64,000 nucleotides of DNA from Massilia sp. NR 4-1 (GCF_001191005.1 NZ_CP012201.1:620001-684000), one strand, 5' to 3'. Counted from the first letter of the stretch, positions 1 through 8,558 are shown. Notes: a model not told the origin generated them from the sequence alone. Made by a program: numbers and translations.

Positions 1-937
1 GGAAGACGGTTTGGTTCAGGTAGCGCCGGCTTGGACTGTCGAAGTTCAGATGGCGGTGGGCAAAGCCGCAAACGGCGACCAGGGCGCACCATTGCAGCAG
101 GGCGTAGACGCAGCGCTGGGTGTCCTGCCATTGTTGCTGGGATTCGGGCAGCGAATAGTAGGCCATCAGCCCGGCCCAGCAGCACAGCGCCGCGGCCAGC
201 GCGGGCAGGCGCAGCTTGTCCATGGCTTGCCAGAAGCGCGGCTGGGCGGCCAGCAGGGCGCCCAGCAGGAACAGGGGCAGATAGGTGGCATGGTTGTGCC
301 AGTCCCAGACCAGGTTGTTCTTGTGCGGGAAGGGCGTCAGCAGCAGGATGCGGCCCAGTGCCAGGAAGGCGGCCGGCAGCAGGATCAGGCGCCAGCCTTG
401 CAGCAGGCGCGCCAATGCGGCGCCGGCGCGCGTGGCCCAGCTTGCGGGCAGGGCGGCCAGCAGCAGGGTATATACCCACAGATAGGGCAGGAACCACAGG
501 TGGTTCCAGGTCGGCAGGGTCAGGCAGTCGTTGCCGCGGCAGAAGCCGTGATAGGCGTGCACATACAGGTCCATGAAGTCGCCATAGCCGCCGCCGTAGC
601 CGAGTTTTTCGACCACTTCCAGATAGGCTTGCGGCGGCACGATGACGAACATGCCGAAAAGCAGCGGCACCAGCAGGCGCAGGCTGCGCTGGCGCACAAA
701 GGCGACCCGCCCCAGCTTGCGCAGCAGGCAGGCGGCGGCTGCGCCGGAGATCAGGAACAGCAATCCCATACGCCAGGGCGAGGACAGCATCATCAGCGGC
801 TCGATGGTGTCGCTGGCATGCGGACTCTTCACATGCCAGTCCCAGGTGACGTAGTACATGCCGACGTGGTACAGCACCAGCAGGAAGAAGGCCAGGATGC
901 GCAGCCAGTCGAGGAAGTACAGGCGGTTCGTTTTCAT
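1..937 (-). CDS. Acyltransferase-3 family membrane protein, C-terminus outside window
   Basis: About 312 codons are visible; the reading frame is open to the left edge, so the C-terminus is missing. The protein starts MKTNRLYFLDWLRILAFF and soon reaches LVLYHVGMYY. This matches the first membrane segment of acyltransferase-3 proteins (OpgC/OafA type), with the conserved Arg/Asp pair and the His that family members use for acyl transfer. Several more hydrophobic segments follow. Such enzymes O-acylate glucans, exopolysaccharide or lipopolysaccharide at the inner membrane; the substrate cannot be told from sequence. It follows the LytTR regulator on the same strand by 106 bases and may be cotranscribed with it or regulated by it, which is inference. 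Confidence 0.8.
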   Translation of the reverse strand, partial: MKTNRLYFLDWLRILAFFLLVLYHVGMYYVTWDWHVKSPHASDTIEPLMMLSSPWRMGLLFLISGAAAACLLRKLGRVAFVRQRSLRLLVPLLFGMFVIVPPQAYLEVVEKLGYGGGYGDFMDLYVHAYHGFCRGNDCLTLPTWNHLWFLPYLWVYTLLLAALPASWATRAGAALARLLQGWRLILLPAAFLALGRILLLTPFPHKNNLVWDWHNHATYLPLFLLGALLAAQPRFWQAMDKLRLPALAAALCCWAGLMAYYSLPESQQQWQDTQRCVYALLQWCALVAVCGFAHRHLNFDSPSRRYLNQTVF

Positions 938-1043
938 TCTCAATTCCCGGAAGATTCGAAGTAGCGCCAGCATAAAAAGGGAGGCGCCGGCCGGCCAGTC
1001 TTAAGTGGCGAGCCGGGGGATGGGCGGGGCGAACCGCCAGCGG

Positions 1044-1799
1044 CTAGGCGAGGTGGGCGAGCAGGGCGGCGCGGTAGGCGCGGCTCAGGGGCGCGCGGGC
1101 GCCGCTGCGCAGCAGGATGTCGCCGTCGCCCTTGTCGTTGGCGGCGATGCCGCTGATGCTGGCCAGGCGCACGGCGGCGCGGCGGTGGCTGCGCTGGAAG
1201 GCGCCGCCCAGCTGTTCGAGCAGGGCGGACAGGGTCTGGCGCAGCAGCGGGTGGCTGTCGGCCGTGTGCAGGATGACGTAGTTGTCGGCCGTTTCCAGCC
1301 ATTCGATTTCGTCGACGCGCACGATGCGGGTCAAGCCCCGCTCGCTGACCAGCAGCTGCTGCACGCGCTCGGGCAGCAGGGCGGCGGGCGCCGGGCTGGC
1401 TGGCGGCGTGCTGGCGGCTGCGTCGGCCGGCGCGGCCTGGCGTAAGGCCAGGCGTTCGCGCAGGCGCTGCAGGGCGCGTTGCAGGCGGGCCTGGTCGTAG
1501 GGCTTGAGCAGGTAGTCGATGGCGTTGGCGTCGAAGGCGCGCACCGCGTATTCATCGTAGGCGGTGACGAAGACCAGCAGCGGCGCGGGCTGTGGCAGCG
1601 AGGCCGCCACTTCCAGGCCGTTCACTTCCGGCATCTGAATATCGAGCAGGATGGCGTCGGGTGCGAAGGCGGCGATTTTCTCCAGCGCTTCGATGCCGTC
1701 GCGCGCTTCTTCCAGCGCCGTGATGCCGCTCTCCAGCGCGAGCAGGCGGCGCAGCTTCTCGCGCGCCGGGCGTTCGTCGTCGACGATCAGCAGGCGCAT
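1044..1799 (-). CDS. LytTR-family response regulator
   Basis: 251 residues. The N-terminal receiver domain (about 1-120) begins MRLLIVDDERPAREKL and has the phosphoacceptor Asp in ILLDIQMPEVNGLE and the conserved Lys in YLLKPY. An Ala/Pro-rich linker leads to a LytTR DNA-binding domain (about 150-250), seen in the WLETADNYVILHT region. Its start codon lies inside the end of the sensor kinase gene (13-base overlap), so the two are translationally coupled and form a LytS/LytR-type two-component system. Targets are unknown; the adjacent antiporter and acyltransferase genes are the obvious candidates. Confidence 0.93.
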   Translation of the reverse strand: MRLLIVDDERPAREKLRRLLALESGITALEEARDGIEALEKIAAFAPDAILLDIQMPEVNGLEVAASLPQPAPLLVFVTAYDEYAVRAFDANAIDYLLKPYDQARLQRALQRLRERLALRQAAPADAAASTPPASPAPAALLPERVQQLLVSERGLTRIVRVDEIEWLETADNYVILHTADSHPLLRQTLSALLEQLGGAFQRSHRRAAVRLASISGIAANDKGDGDILLRSGARAPLSRAYRAALLAHLA

Positions 1800-2899
1800 G
1801 GCAGCCTGATCTCGGCGCGCACGCCGTGGGGGGCGAGCTGGCGCAGTTCCAGCGTGGCCGCCTCGCCATACAGCGCCTGCAAACGGGCACGCAGATTGCG
1901 CAGGCCCAGGCCGCCGGCGTGGGCCGCCGGCGCGGCGCTGGAACTGTCATCGCCGTGCATGGGAGGGGGCGTGGCGCCAGCCAGCGCCAGTTGGCCCGCG
2001 TCGTCTTCGATCGCCAGGTACAGCATGCCGCCGGCGCGCCGCGTCGCCACGCTGATGCGGGTCAGGCCGCGCCGGCGTTCGACGGTGTGCTTGAAGACGT
2101 TTTCCAGCAGCGGCTGCAAACTCATGACGGGAACCAGGCAGGCTTCGGCTTGCGCATCGAGCCGCCAATCGATCTGCACGCGGTCGGCGAAGCGTTCGCC
2201 CATCAGCGCCGCATAGCCGCGCAGCAGGCGCAGCTCGGTGGCCAGCGGCGCCTGGGCGCTGCCGCTGGCGTCGAGCGTGGCGCGCAGCATATCGGCCAGC
2301 TGGGTGAGCGTGGCGTCGGCGCGCTGCACATCCTCATGCATCAGCGAGGAGACGGTATTCAGGGCATTGAACAGGAAATGCGGCTGCATCTGCTGCGTCA
2401 GGCTTTGCAATTGGGCTTCGCGCAGCAAGGCATTGCTTTGCTCTGCGCGCAGGCGCGCTTGCAGCATGTTTTGAAAGGACAGCACGCCAAACAGGATCAC
2501 GACGAAGATGGCAAAAAATACCGTGATCTTCACGTTCTCGTACAGGAAGGTCGGTGCCCATGGCGCATGCGAGTAGGTCCGTCCGGCCAGCGCATAGACG
2601 GCATGGCGGATGCCGAAAGCCAGCGGCACAAAGACGGCCCAGGTCACAGGCAGCCAGATTGCCTGGCGCGCGAACCAGCGCCAGGGCGTGACCAGCAGAT
2701 GGTCGTGGCGCCGCGTGAAATGCCGTTGCAGGAAAAGCAGGGTGGTCGAAGCCAGTGCGGACGAGCCTTCCCACAACACCGGCTGCCACAGCGGCCCGTC
2801 ATTGCCGTTGCGCTGGAAATCCTGGATGGCCGTTACCGTCAGCAAAAGCCAGAACAGCAGCCATGCTATGCCCAACAGGATTTGTGTGCGCTGGTTCAT
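1787..2899 (-). CDS. LytS/YehU-type sensor histidine kinase
   Basis: 370 residues. Four hydrophobic segments occupy roughly residues 8-155, then comes a His_kinase domain of the LytS type with the phospho-acceptor histidine in QMQPHFLFNALNTV. The C-terminal ATPase domain shows LLENVFKHTVERR (N box) and the glycine-rich GGLGLRNLRARL; the usual DNG box reads DDAGQ. No periplasmic sensor domain is evident, so the membrane part itself probably senses the signal. The gene starts 9 bases after the antiporter stop and overlaps the LytTR regulator gene, so the three form one likely operon. The ligand or stimulus is unknown. Confidence 0.92.
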   Translation of the reverse strand: MNQRTQILLGIAWLLFWLLLTVTAIQDFQRNGNDGPLWQPVLWEGSSALASTTLLFLQRHFTRRHDHLLVTPWRWFARQAIWLPVTWAVFVPLAFGIRHAVYALAGRTYSHAPWAPTFLYENVKITVFFAIFVVILFGVLSFQNMLQARLRAEQSNALLREAQLQSLTQQMQPHFLFNALNTVSSLMHEDVQRADATLTQLADMLRATLDASGSAQAPLATELRLLRGYAALMGERFADRVQIDWRLDAQAEACLVPVMSLQPLLENVFKHTVERRRGLTRISVATRRAGGMLYLAIEDDAGQLALAGATPPPMHGDDSSSAAPAAHAGGLGLRNLRARLQALYGEAATLELRQLAPHGVRAEIRLPCAC

Positions 2900-2908
2900 T
2901 GGCTGTGT

Positions 2909-4543
2909 TTATCGGTAGCGCGCTTCGGCCAGATCCAGCTCACGCACCAGTTTGCGCGAAAGCTCGTCGGACAGGCGGTCATGCCGCGCCAGGTTGAAGA
3001 TGGCGCGCCGCTCGGCCTGCAAGGCCGCCAGGCGCAGCGCGCGTTCGGCCTGGTCGCGCTTGCGGAATTTGACCGCGTCGTCGCCCAGCGAGGTGCCGAC
3101 ATTCAGGCGGTGCTGGTAGAGGGCGATCACGCGCGCCGCCGCCTGTGGATAGACTTCCGGATCGGCGCTGAGCGGCATCAGTTCCACCTGGGCCGCTTCG
3201 ATGGCGACGATGGCTGCCGCCGCCGCTTCGCGCCGCGCCAGGTCTTCCTGCTGCTGTTCGGCCGGTTCGCGCGGGAACTGCATGCCGGCCAGCAGGCGCG
3301 GCAAGCCGATGCTGGCCGCCAGCAGGGAGATCAGGATCACCGCGCTGGCCAGGAAGATGGTCAGGTCGCGCGCCGGGAAGGGCGAGCCGTCGGGCAGCGT
3401 CAGGGGCAGGGTCATCACGCCGGCCAGCGTGATGGCGCCGCGCACGCCGGCCAGCGAGGTGGCCAGCAGCAGGCGCCAATGCGGGCGCTGCGCATGCTCG
3501 CCACGCTTGCCCTTCTTGTACAGGGTGATGCGCAGCGTGGCCCAGACCCAGATGAAGCGCAGGGCCAGCAGGCCAAGGCTGACGCTGAAGGCATACAGCA
3601 CCAGCCACCAGGGATTCACATGGCCGCTCTGCTCCAGCGAGGCGCGTGCGCCGTGCAGGATGTCGGGCAACTGCTCGCCCAGCAGCACGAACATCACGCC
3701 GTTCAGCGAGAACTGCACCGTGTCCCACACCGCCGAGCGCTGGATGCGGGTCGCTGCCAGGGTATGGCCGCTCAGCTCCACGTAGCTCATGGCGATGCCG
3801 GCCGCCACCGCCGCCAGGATGCCGGAAGCGTGGTAGTGCTCGGCCACCATATAGGCGCCGAAAGGAATCAGCAGATTGACCAGAATGGGCGAGCCGTTCG
3901 GTTCGCCGAAATGGCGGGTCAGCCAGCGCTGCACCCAGGTCACGATGACGGTCGCGCCCAGGCCGATGGCGACCCCGGCGCCGGCCAGCCAGAGGAAGGT
4001 GATCGAGGCCTGGGCCACGGAAAACGCCCCGGTCAGTGCCGCCGCCACGGCAAAGCGGAAGCACACCAGGCCACTGGCGTCGTTGAGCAGGGACTCGCCT
4101 TCCAGGATATGCATCAGGCGTTTGGGAATCGGCGCGCGCGACGCGATCGAAGACACGGCCACCGGATCGGTGGGCGAGACGATGGCCGCCAGCGCGAACG
4201 CCACCGCCAGCGGCATGGCTGGAATCAGCAGATGGATCAGATAGCCCGCACCCAGCACGGTGAACACCACCAGGCCCAGGGCCAGCTCCAGGATCACCAC
4301 CTTATCGCGCAGCAGCCCGCTTTTCGGGATGCGCCAGCCGTCCAGGAAGAGCAGGGGCGGCAGGAAGAGCAGGAAAAAGATTTCGGGGTCAAGCGTGACG
4401 CCATGGCCGGTAAACGCGGCAATCAGCGCGCCCAGCGCAATCTGCACCAGCGGCAAGGGCAGCGACACCGGCAGCAGGCGCACCAGGTAGGCGCTGGCAA
4501 TCACGGCCAGCAGCATGGCCAAAACGATTTCGATCGACTCCAT
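2909..4543 (-). CDS. CPA1-family Na+/H+ antiporter
   Basis: 544 residues with about twelve membrane segments. It exchanges monovalent cations for protons across the inner membrane, supporting pH and sodium homeostasis. Diagnostic CPA1 motifs are present: the unwound-helix region VSPTDPVAVSS and the ion-binding Asn-Asp pair in EGESLLNDASGL. A hydrophilic tail of about 130 residues (after GLPRLLAGMQ) is probably cytoplasmic and regulatory. An AAGGG ribosome site precedes the ATG at 4543, and a TATAAT box lies at 4588-4593 on this strand. It is first in a likely operon with a LytS/LytTR pair, suggesting a feedback loop between ion state and gene expression (inference). Confidence 0.93.
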   Translation of the reverse strand: MESIEIVLAMLLAVIASAYLVRLLPVSLPLPLVQIALGALIAAFTGHGVTLDPEIFFLLFLPPLLFLDGWRIPKSGLLRDKVVILELALGLVVFTVLGAGYLIHLLIPAMPLAVAFALAAIVSPTDPVAVSSIASRAPIPKRLMHILEGESLLNDASGLVCFRFAVAAALTGAFSVAQASITFLWLAGAGVAIGLGATVIVTWVQRWLTRHFGEPNGSPILVNLLIPFGAYMVAEHYHASGILAAVAAGIAMSYVELSGHTLAATRIQRSAVWDTVQFSLNGVMFVLLGEQLPDILHGARASLEQSGHVNPWWLVLYAFSVSLGLLALRFIWVWATLRITLYKKGKRGEHAQRPHWRLLLATSLAGVRGAITLAGVMTLPLTLPDGSPFPARDLTIFLASAVILISLLAASIGLPRLLAGMQFPREPAEQQQEDLARREAAAAAIVAIEAAQVELMPLSADPEVYPQAAARVIALYQHRLNVGTSLGDDAVKFRKRDQAERALRLAALQAERRAIFNLARHDRLSDELSRKLVRELDLAEARYR

Positions 4544-4587
4544 TGAACCCTTTATACATATTCCCGCGCAGCGCGGCGGCGAGCCAC

Positions 4588-4593
4588 ATTATA
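4588..4593 (-). promoter_or_regulatory. Candidate -10 box for the antiporter operon
   Basis: A perfect TATAAT reads on the minus strand 45 bases before the antiporter ATG. No good -35 hexamer is found at 16-18 bases, so the promoter may need an activator or may not be a sigma-70 type. This rests on the motif alone. Confidence 0.4.
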
Positions 4594-4639
4594 TAGTCGA
4601 CATCCTTGCCCCTGGTTAACCCGGCCGTGGTGAAAATGG

Positions 4640-4658
4640 GGCTGGCATTTTGCCAGCC
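4640..4658. repeat. Perfect 8-bp inverted repeat (GGCTGGCA-TTT-TGCCAGCC)
   Basis: Two 8-base arms flank three T residues between the antiporter promoter region and tRNA-Gly. There is no U-tract on either strand, so it is not a classical terminator. It could be an operator for the antiporter operon or a transcription roadblock before the tRNA. Function is unknown. Confidence 0.5.
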
Positions 4659-4683
4659 GTTCTGTCATAATCATGCCTCGTTT

Positions 4684-4759
4684 GCGGGAATAGCTCAGTT
4701 GGTAGAGCGCAACCTTGCCAAGGTTGAGGTCGAGAGTTCGAGACTCTTTTCCCGCTCCA
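4684..4759 (+). tRNA. tRNA-Gly (anticodon GCC)
   Basis: A 76-base cloverleaf. The acceptor stem GCGGGAA pairs with TTCCCGC, followed by discriminator U and an encoded CCA. The D arm is GCTC/GAGC. The anticodon stem CAACC/GGTTG holds loop TTGCCAA with GCC at 4717-4719, which reads GGC and GGU glycine codons. The T arm is GAGAG/CTCTT with TTCGAGA. A strong terminator follows at once, so it is a single-gene transcript or the end of one. Confidence 0.98.
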
Positions 4760-4770
4760 GAATTCAGAAA

Positions 4771-4794
4771 AAGGAAGCTTCGGCTTCCTTTTTT
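4771..4794 (+). terminator. Rho-independent terminator after tRNA-Gly
   Basis: Arms AAGGAAGC and GCTTCCTT enclose a TTCG tetraloop and are followed by four more T residues. It lies 11 bases past the tRNA CCA end. The A-rich 5' side could also let it work weakly in the other direction. Confidence 0.93.
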
Positions 4795-4835
4795 GCATTC
4801 CGGCGGCAGGAAACAGGCAATGTTATACTGAAAAC

Positions 4836-5396
4836 ATGCTTCTTTCCCGCACCAATCCCGAACTGCACACGCCCCGCCTCCTGCTGCGTAAATTCGCCGC
4901 CAGCGATTTCGACGCCTTCCACGCTTATCATTGCCTGCCCGAGGTCTACCGTTTTCTGTACAACGATCCGCCCGAGGGCGAGGCGATGCGCGCATGCTTT
5001 GAGGCCGTGCTAACGGCGCCTTTCGCGGCCGCTGGCGACAAGCTGACGCTGGCGGTGTGCCGCCGCGAGGACGGCGCCGTGGTCGGCGAGGTGCTGCTCA
5101 AGCTGGGCAGCACAGCTGCCTTGCAAGGCGAACTGGGCTATTTGTTTAATCCAGCCTTCCATGGGCAGGGGCTGGCGCTGGAGGCGGCGTGCGCCATGCT
5201 TGATTTCGGTTTTGCTGAACTGGGCTTTCACCGTATTTGTGCCCGCCTCGATACTTTGAATACGGCGTCGGCCCGCATGGCCGAAAAACTCGGCATGCAG
5301 CGCGAAGCGCATCTGCGCCAGAGTAACCGGCATAAAGGCATATGGGGTGATGAATTCATCTATGCGCTACTGCGCAGCGAATGGGATGCCAAATAA
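4836..5396 (+). CDS. GNAT-family N-acetyltransferase (RimJ/RimL-like)
   Basis: 186 residues. The opening TPRLLLRKFAASDFDAFHAY and the acetyl-CoA pyrophosphate loop in PAFHGQGLALEA are typical of the RimJ/RimL branch of GNAT enzymes, which acetylate N-terminal or small-molecule amines using acetyl-CoA. The C-terminal GMQREAHLRQSNRHKG is also characteristic. The substrate cannot be inferred; similar genes are found with ribosomal-protein or antibiotic acetylation roles. A TATACT box at 4824-4829 ends only six bases before the ATG and no Shine-Dalgarno is visible, so the mRNA may be leaderless. Confidence 0.88.
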   Translation: MLLSRTNPELHTPRLLLRKFAASDFDAFHAYHCLPEVYRFLYNDPPEGEAMRACFEAVLTAPFAAAGDKLTLAVCRREDGAVVGEVLLKLGSTAALQGELGYLFNPAFHGQGLALEAACAMLDFGFAELGFHRICARLDTLNTASARMAEKLGMQREAHLRQSNRHKGIWGDEFIYALLRSEWDAK

Positions 5397-5582
5397 AAGC
5401 TGCTGCCGGTTTTGCTGTTGATTTGGCCACATGGGTTGATTTTTCTGCACGCCAACTGTTGTATCTGCCCCCGCAATCCGATTTCACGCTTGCTCTGACT
5501 GGCTGTATCTGCAGGCATGCCGTTATACTGCACTTACAGTTTCGCGCAAGGCGGAACTAGCTATCGAAATTGGAGATGAACA

Positions 5583-6539
5583 ATGAATTCAGTTCAACAA
5601 GAAGTTGACGAACGCAGTAACCTGACTAACTCCAACAAATTCGAGCTGCTGTTATTCCGCCTCGGCGCGGATGAGAACGGCGACCATTCCGAACTCTACG
5701 GAATCAATGTCTTCAAGATCCGCGAGATCGTGGCCATGCCGCAGGTCACCGCGGTGGCCGGCTCGCCCGACCACACCCTGGGCGTGGTCAATCTGCGCGG
5801 CCAGATCATCACGGTGCTGGATTTGCCGGCCATCGTGGGTGTGAAGCCGAAGACGGGCCTGAATATCATGCTGGTGACGGAATTCGCGCGCACCACGCAG
5901 GCCTTTGCCGTGGAGTCGGTGGATGAAATCGTGCGCCTGGATTGGAGCCAGGTGCTGAGCGCGGAAAACAGCAACGCCGGCGGCATGGTCACCAGTATTG
6001 CCCGCCTCGACGGTGATGTGAACGCCACCCGCCTGGCCCAGGTGCTGGACGTGGAAACCATCCTGCGCAAGATGGTGCCGACCGAGGGCAAGGATGTCGA
6101 TCCCGACACCATCGGTCCGAAGCTGGGCCTGAAGCCGGGCACCTTCATCCTGGCGGCCGACGACTCCGTGGTGGCGCGCAATCTGATCGAGCGCGGCCTG
6201 GAAGCGATGGGCGCGCCGTTCGTGATGACCAAGACCGGCAAGGAAGCCTGGGAAAAGCTGCAGCACATCGCCGACGGCTGCAAGGCCGAGGGTATCGCGG
6301 TCGACGAGCGCGTGGCCCTGGTGCTGACCGATCTGGAAATGCCGGAGATGGATGGCTTTACGCTGACCCGCATGGTCAAGCAGGATCCGCGCTTCAGCAA
6401 GATTCCGGTGGTGATCCACTCCTCGCTGTCCGGCAAGACCAACGAGGACCATGTGAAAGGCGTGGGCGCCGATGCCTATGTCGCCAAGTTTGTCGCCGAG
6501 GATCTGGCCGAAACCATCCGCAAGGTGCTGCACAAATAA
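5583..6539 (+). CDS. cheV: Chemotaxis coupling protein CheV (CheW-REC)
   Basis: 318 residues. Residues about 15-165 are a CheW domain (the YGINVFKIREIV and LGVVNLRGQIITVLDL motifs) that docks receptors to CheA. Residues about 185-318 are a receiver domain with the phosphoacceptor Asp in LVLTDLEMPEMDGFTL and acidic residues in LAADDS. CheV adapts or tunes receptor signalling when phosphorylated by CheA. An AT-rich 5' region with a TATACT at 5524-5529 precedes it. The GGAGATGAACA stretch before the start supplies the ribosome site. It is not in a che operon here; a chemoreceptor gene lies 40 kb away. Confidence 0.96.
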   Translation: MNSVQQEVDERSNLTNSNKFELLLFRLGADENGDHSELYGINVFKIREIVAMPQVTAVAGSPDHTLGVVNLRGQIITVLDLPAIVGVKPKTGLNIMLVTEFARTTQAFAVESVDEIVRLDWSQVLSAENSNAGGMVTSIARLDGDVNATRLAQVLDVETILRKMVPTEGKDVDPDTIGPKLGLKPGTFILAADDSVVARNLIERGLEAMGAPFVMTKTGKEAWEKLQHIADGCKAEGIAVDERVALVLTDLEMPEMDGFTLTRMVKQDPRFSKIPVVIHSSLSGKTNEDHVKGVGADAYVAKFVAEDLAETIRKVLHK

Positions 6540-6611
6540 ACCCGGCCAGGCCCGCGGTAACGGAAGTGGGCTATGATCGTCTCTCCTATTGCGTTTTTTA
6601 TACCGGAGGAG

Positions 6612-7199
6612 ATGACCGTGGCTGCAAAGAAAATTCTGTTACTGACGGGTGATTTTGCCGAGGATTATGAAACCATGGTGCCGTTCCAGGCACTGCAGGC
6701 TGTCGGGCATACCGTGCATGCGGTATGTCCCGGCAAACAAGCCGGCGACAAGGTCAAGACCGCCATTCACGATTTCGAAGGCGACCAGACCTATACCGAA
6801 AAGCCCGGCCACCAATTCTCCCTGAACGCCAGCTTCGACGAGGCCGACGCCGCGCGCTACGACGCGCTGGTGATTGCCGGCGGCCGCGCGCCGGAATATC
6901 TGCGCCTGAATCCCCAGGTCATCCGCCTGATCCAGGGCTTCGTGCAGGCCAACAAGCCGGTGGCCGCCATCTGCCACGCCGCCCAGCTGCTGGCCGCGGC
7001 CGACGTGATCCGCGGACGCAAGATCAGCGCCTATCCCGCCTGCGCCCCGGAAGTGAAGCTGGCCGGCGCCGACTATGCCGACATTCCCATCGACGGCGCC
7101 ATCACCGACGGCATCTTCGTCACCGCCCCCGCCTGGCCTGCCCATCCGCAGTGGATCGCGCAATTGCTGCAAAAGCTGGGTACGGAAATCAAGCTGTGA
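6612..7199 (+). CDS. DJ-1/PfpI family protein
   Basis: About 195 residues. The fold of the DJ-1/PfpI superfamily is clear from KKILLLTGDFAEDYETMVPF and the nucleophile elbow VAAICHAAQLLAAADVIRG with its Cys. Members act as glyoxalase III/deglycase-like enzymes, proteases or stress chaperones; the GDFAEDYE opening resembles the YhbO/PfpI branch. Start choice: ATG 6612 lies only two bases after GGAGG, whereas GTG 6618 has a better 8-base spacing, so the true product may be two residues shorter. An upstream in-frame ATG at 6573 has no ribosome site and was not used. Confidence 0.85.
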   Translation: MTVAAKKILLLTGDFAEDYETMVPFQALQAVGHTVHAVCPGKQAGDKVKTAIHDFEGDQTYTEKPGHQFSLNASFDEADAARYDALVIAGGRAPEYLRLNPQVIRLIQGFVQANKPVAAICHAAQLLAAADVIRGRKISAYPACAPEVKLAGADYADIPIDGAITDGIFVTAPAWPAHPQWIAQLLQKLGTEIKL

Positions 7200-7264
7200 T
7201 TGGCTGATATTGGATCGCCGCCCGCGCAAGGGCGGTGGTCATTGATTACTATGGGAAGGCGTCA

Positions 7265-7483
7265 ATGAAGGAATTCCGCTTCAATATCTTTGGCAACCTC
7301 ATCGCCATCAGCGGCGCGCCAGGCGCCTGGCGCAGCTTCTATTTCGGTGCGGAGGGCAAGCGCCGGCCGGCCGATTTCATCGTACCGCACGATATAGCGG
7401 AACACGAGCTGTGCGAATACCTGGCCGACCTGTTCCACGAAGACGCCACCCCGCGCAACCATTCGGCCAAGCAGCTATTCTGA
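7265..7483 (+). CDS. Small conserved protein of unknown function
   Basis: 72 residues starting MKEFRFNIFGNLIAISG. A GGGAAGG ribosome site lies five bases before ATG 7265, which is preferred to the upstream in-frame codon at 7235. The compact sequence with EGKRRPADFIVPHDI and a conserved-looking EYLADLFHEDATP end resembles a short family annotated in other proteobacteria as DUF7661, from memory and unchecked. No catalytic motif or membrane segment is visible. It stands alone between the DJ-1 gene and the convergent membrane-protein gene. Confidence 0.75.
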   Translation: MKEFRFNIFGNLIAISGAPGAWRSFYFGAEGKRRPADFIVPHDIAEHELCEYLADLFHEDATPRNHSAKQLF

Positions 7484-7493
7484 GCAGCGGGAC

Positions 7494-8174
7494 TTAAGCT
7501 TGGTCGTTCGCTTTCGAGGCGAATACATAACCGAGCAAGCCGGTAAGCGTTGGCAGCAATAGATTTATTAATATCATTTGCGCCATGCTTTTCCAGAACT
7601 CGCGCGTCTGATTAACTGATTCGGCATATGCTTTTTGCAGTTCTTGCTGCGCCCTGAGCAGATCCAATGCCTCGGCCGGGGTTCCGGCGTTGGGGCGCAT
7701 ATTCTCCAGCCTGGCAAGCAGGGGTTTGCGCAGCGCTTCGTCAATTTTGCCGTCTGCAATCATGGCGCTGGCATCGGAAAGGAGTTTGTCCACCTCGGCT
7801 GCCCGCTCCGGGTGCTCGGTTCTGAATTTTTTCAGATTTTCAATCAGTTGCCCTGCTGCCTGTTTTGCTGGCTCTGGCTCTGCACCCTGAAGAGACTTCA
7901 CAGCAGTGAGGGCAGCTTCGAGCGATGGCGACTTGATGATGCCAGGTTGAATGGCTTCAGTATGTTCCAGCGTTCGGGCATAGGCTGAGGACGTGATACC
8001 GATCACGCGCCACTCTTGGACCGTAATGGCAAACAGCAAGATTGCCAGGACTGCGGCCAGAATCAGCAAAACCCATTGCGTAAGCTTGACTCCCGCAGCT
8101 GATAAGGGAGCCAGTTTGCCGTCGGGCACAGTAGGTGGATTAACTGGTTGAGCGGTCGCCAGATCAAGGGGCAT
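7494..8174 (-). CDS. Two-pass membrane protein of unknown function
   Basis: 226 residues. A transmembrane helix at about 32-52 (WVLLILAAVLAILLFAITV) and a second near the C-terminus (LINLLLPTLTGLLGYVFAS) flank a long helical central part of about 140 residues rich in Ala, Glu and Lys, likely a coiled coil on one side of the membrane. No known domain is recognised. It lies 48 bases after a small ribbon-helix-helix-like gene on the same strand, so the two may be cotranscribed. GC content and codon use look lower than in the neighbours. Confidence 0.78.
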   Translation of the reverse strand: MPLDLATAQPVNPPTVPDGKLAPLSAAGVKLTQWVLLILAAVLAILLFAITVQEWRVIGITSSAYARTLEHTEAIQPGIIKSPSLEAALTAVKSLQGAEPEPAKQAAGQLIENLKKFRTEHPERAAEVDKLLSDASAMIADGKIDEALRKPLLARLENMRPNAGTPAEALDLLRAQQELQKAYAESVNQTREFWKSMAQMILINLLLPTLTGLLGYVFASKANDQA

Positions 8175-8222
8175 GTGAGCTCGCTGAAAGAACCAGCCTC
8201 ATTCAGAGTTAATTCAACAAGA

Positions 8223-8489
8223 TTACTCCACGGACGCTGTCTTGGCTGTTGCGTTTTCGGCCTGCCGAGCGGCCGTTTTTCTTTCGACCTGCTGCAAAGA
8301 GGCCATGACCAGCCGATGCACGTCCTGTCCAGCCTGGTTCGAACTCAGCACGACCCGTCCCGCCGCAATTTCACCGACTATCCAGCTGAAGACCGAAATG
8401 CCGTCGCGGGCAATTTCGGTAGGCTTGGAGCCAGTCTGCTTGACCAGATTGCCGATGAAGTCGTCGTCAATATTCAGCCTGATTTCCAT
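8223..8489 (-). CDS. Small protein resembling ribbon-helix-helix DNA-binding proteins
   Basis: 88 residues starting MEIRLNIDDDFIGNLVKQTG. GGGAG lies six bases before the ATG at 8489, so this start is chosen over one four codons upstream. The layout (beta-strand, then two helices with GSKPTEIARDGISVFSW, then GRVVLSSN) is like CopG/MetJ-type ribbon-helix-helix proteins that often act as antitoxins or small repressors. No toxin gene is adjacent; instead a two-pass membrane protein follows. The Ala/Lys/Thr-rich tail after residue 75 is probably disordered. DNA binding is inferred only from the pattern. Confidence 0.7.
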   Translation of the reverse strand: MEIRLNIDDDFIGNLVKQTGSKPTEIARDGISVFSWIVGEIAAGRVVLSSNQAGQDVHRLVMASLQQVERKTAARQAENATAKTASVE

Positions 8490-8558
8490 AATTGCTCCCA
8501 AAAAGCGCCGGACTTACACCGTAAATTATCATCTGAACATGGTGAGATCAAGCTTCGC

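Noticed and set aside
1826..4546. Long plus-strand frame across the kinase and antiporter genes
   Set aside because: It is Gln/Arg/His-rich with no motif. The minus strand has strong family matches and overlapping operon structure.
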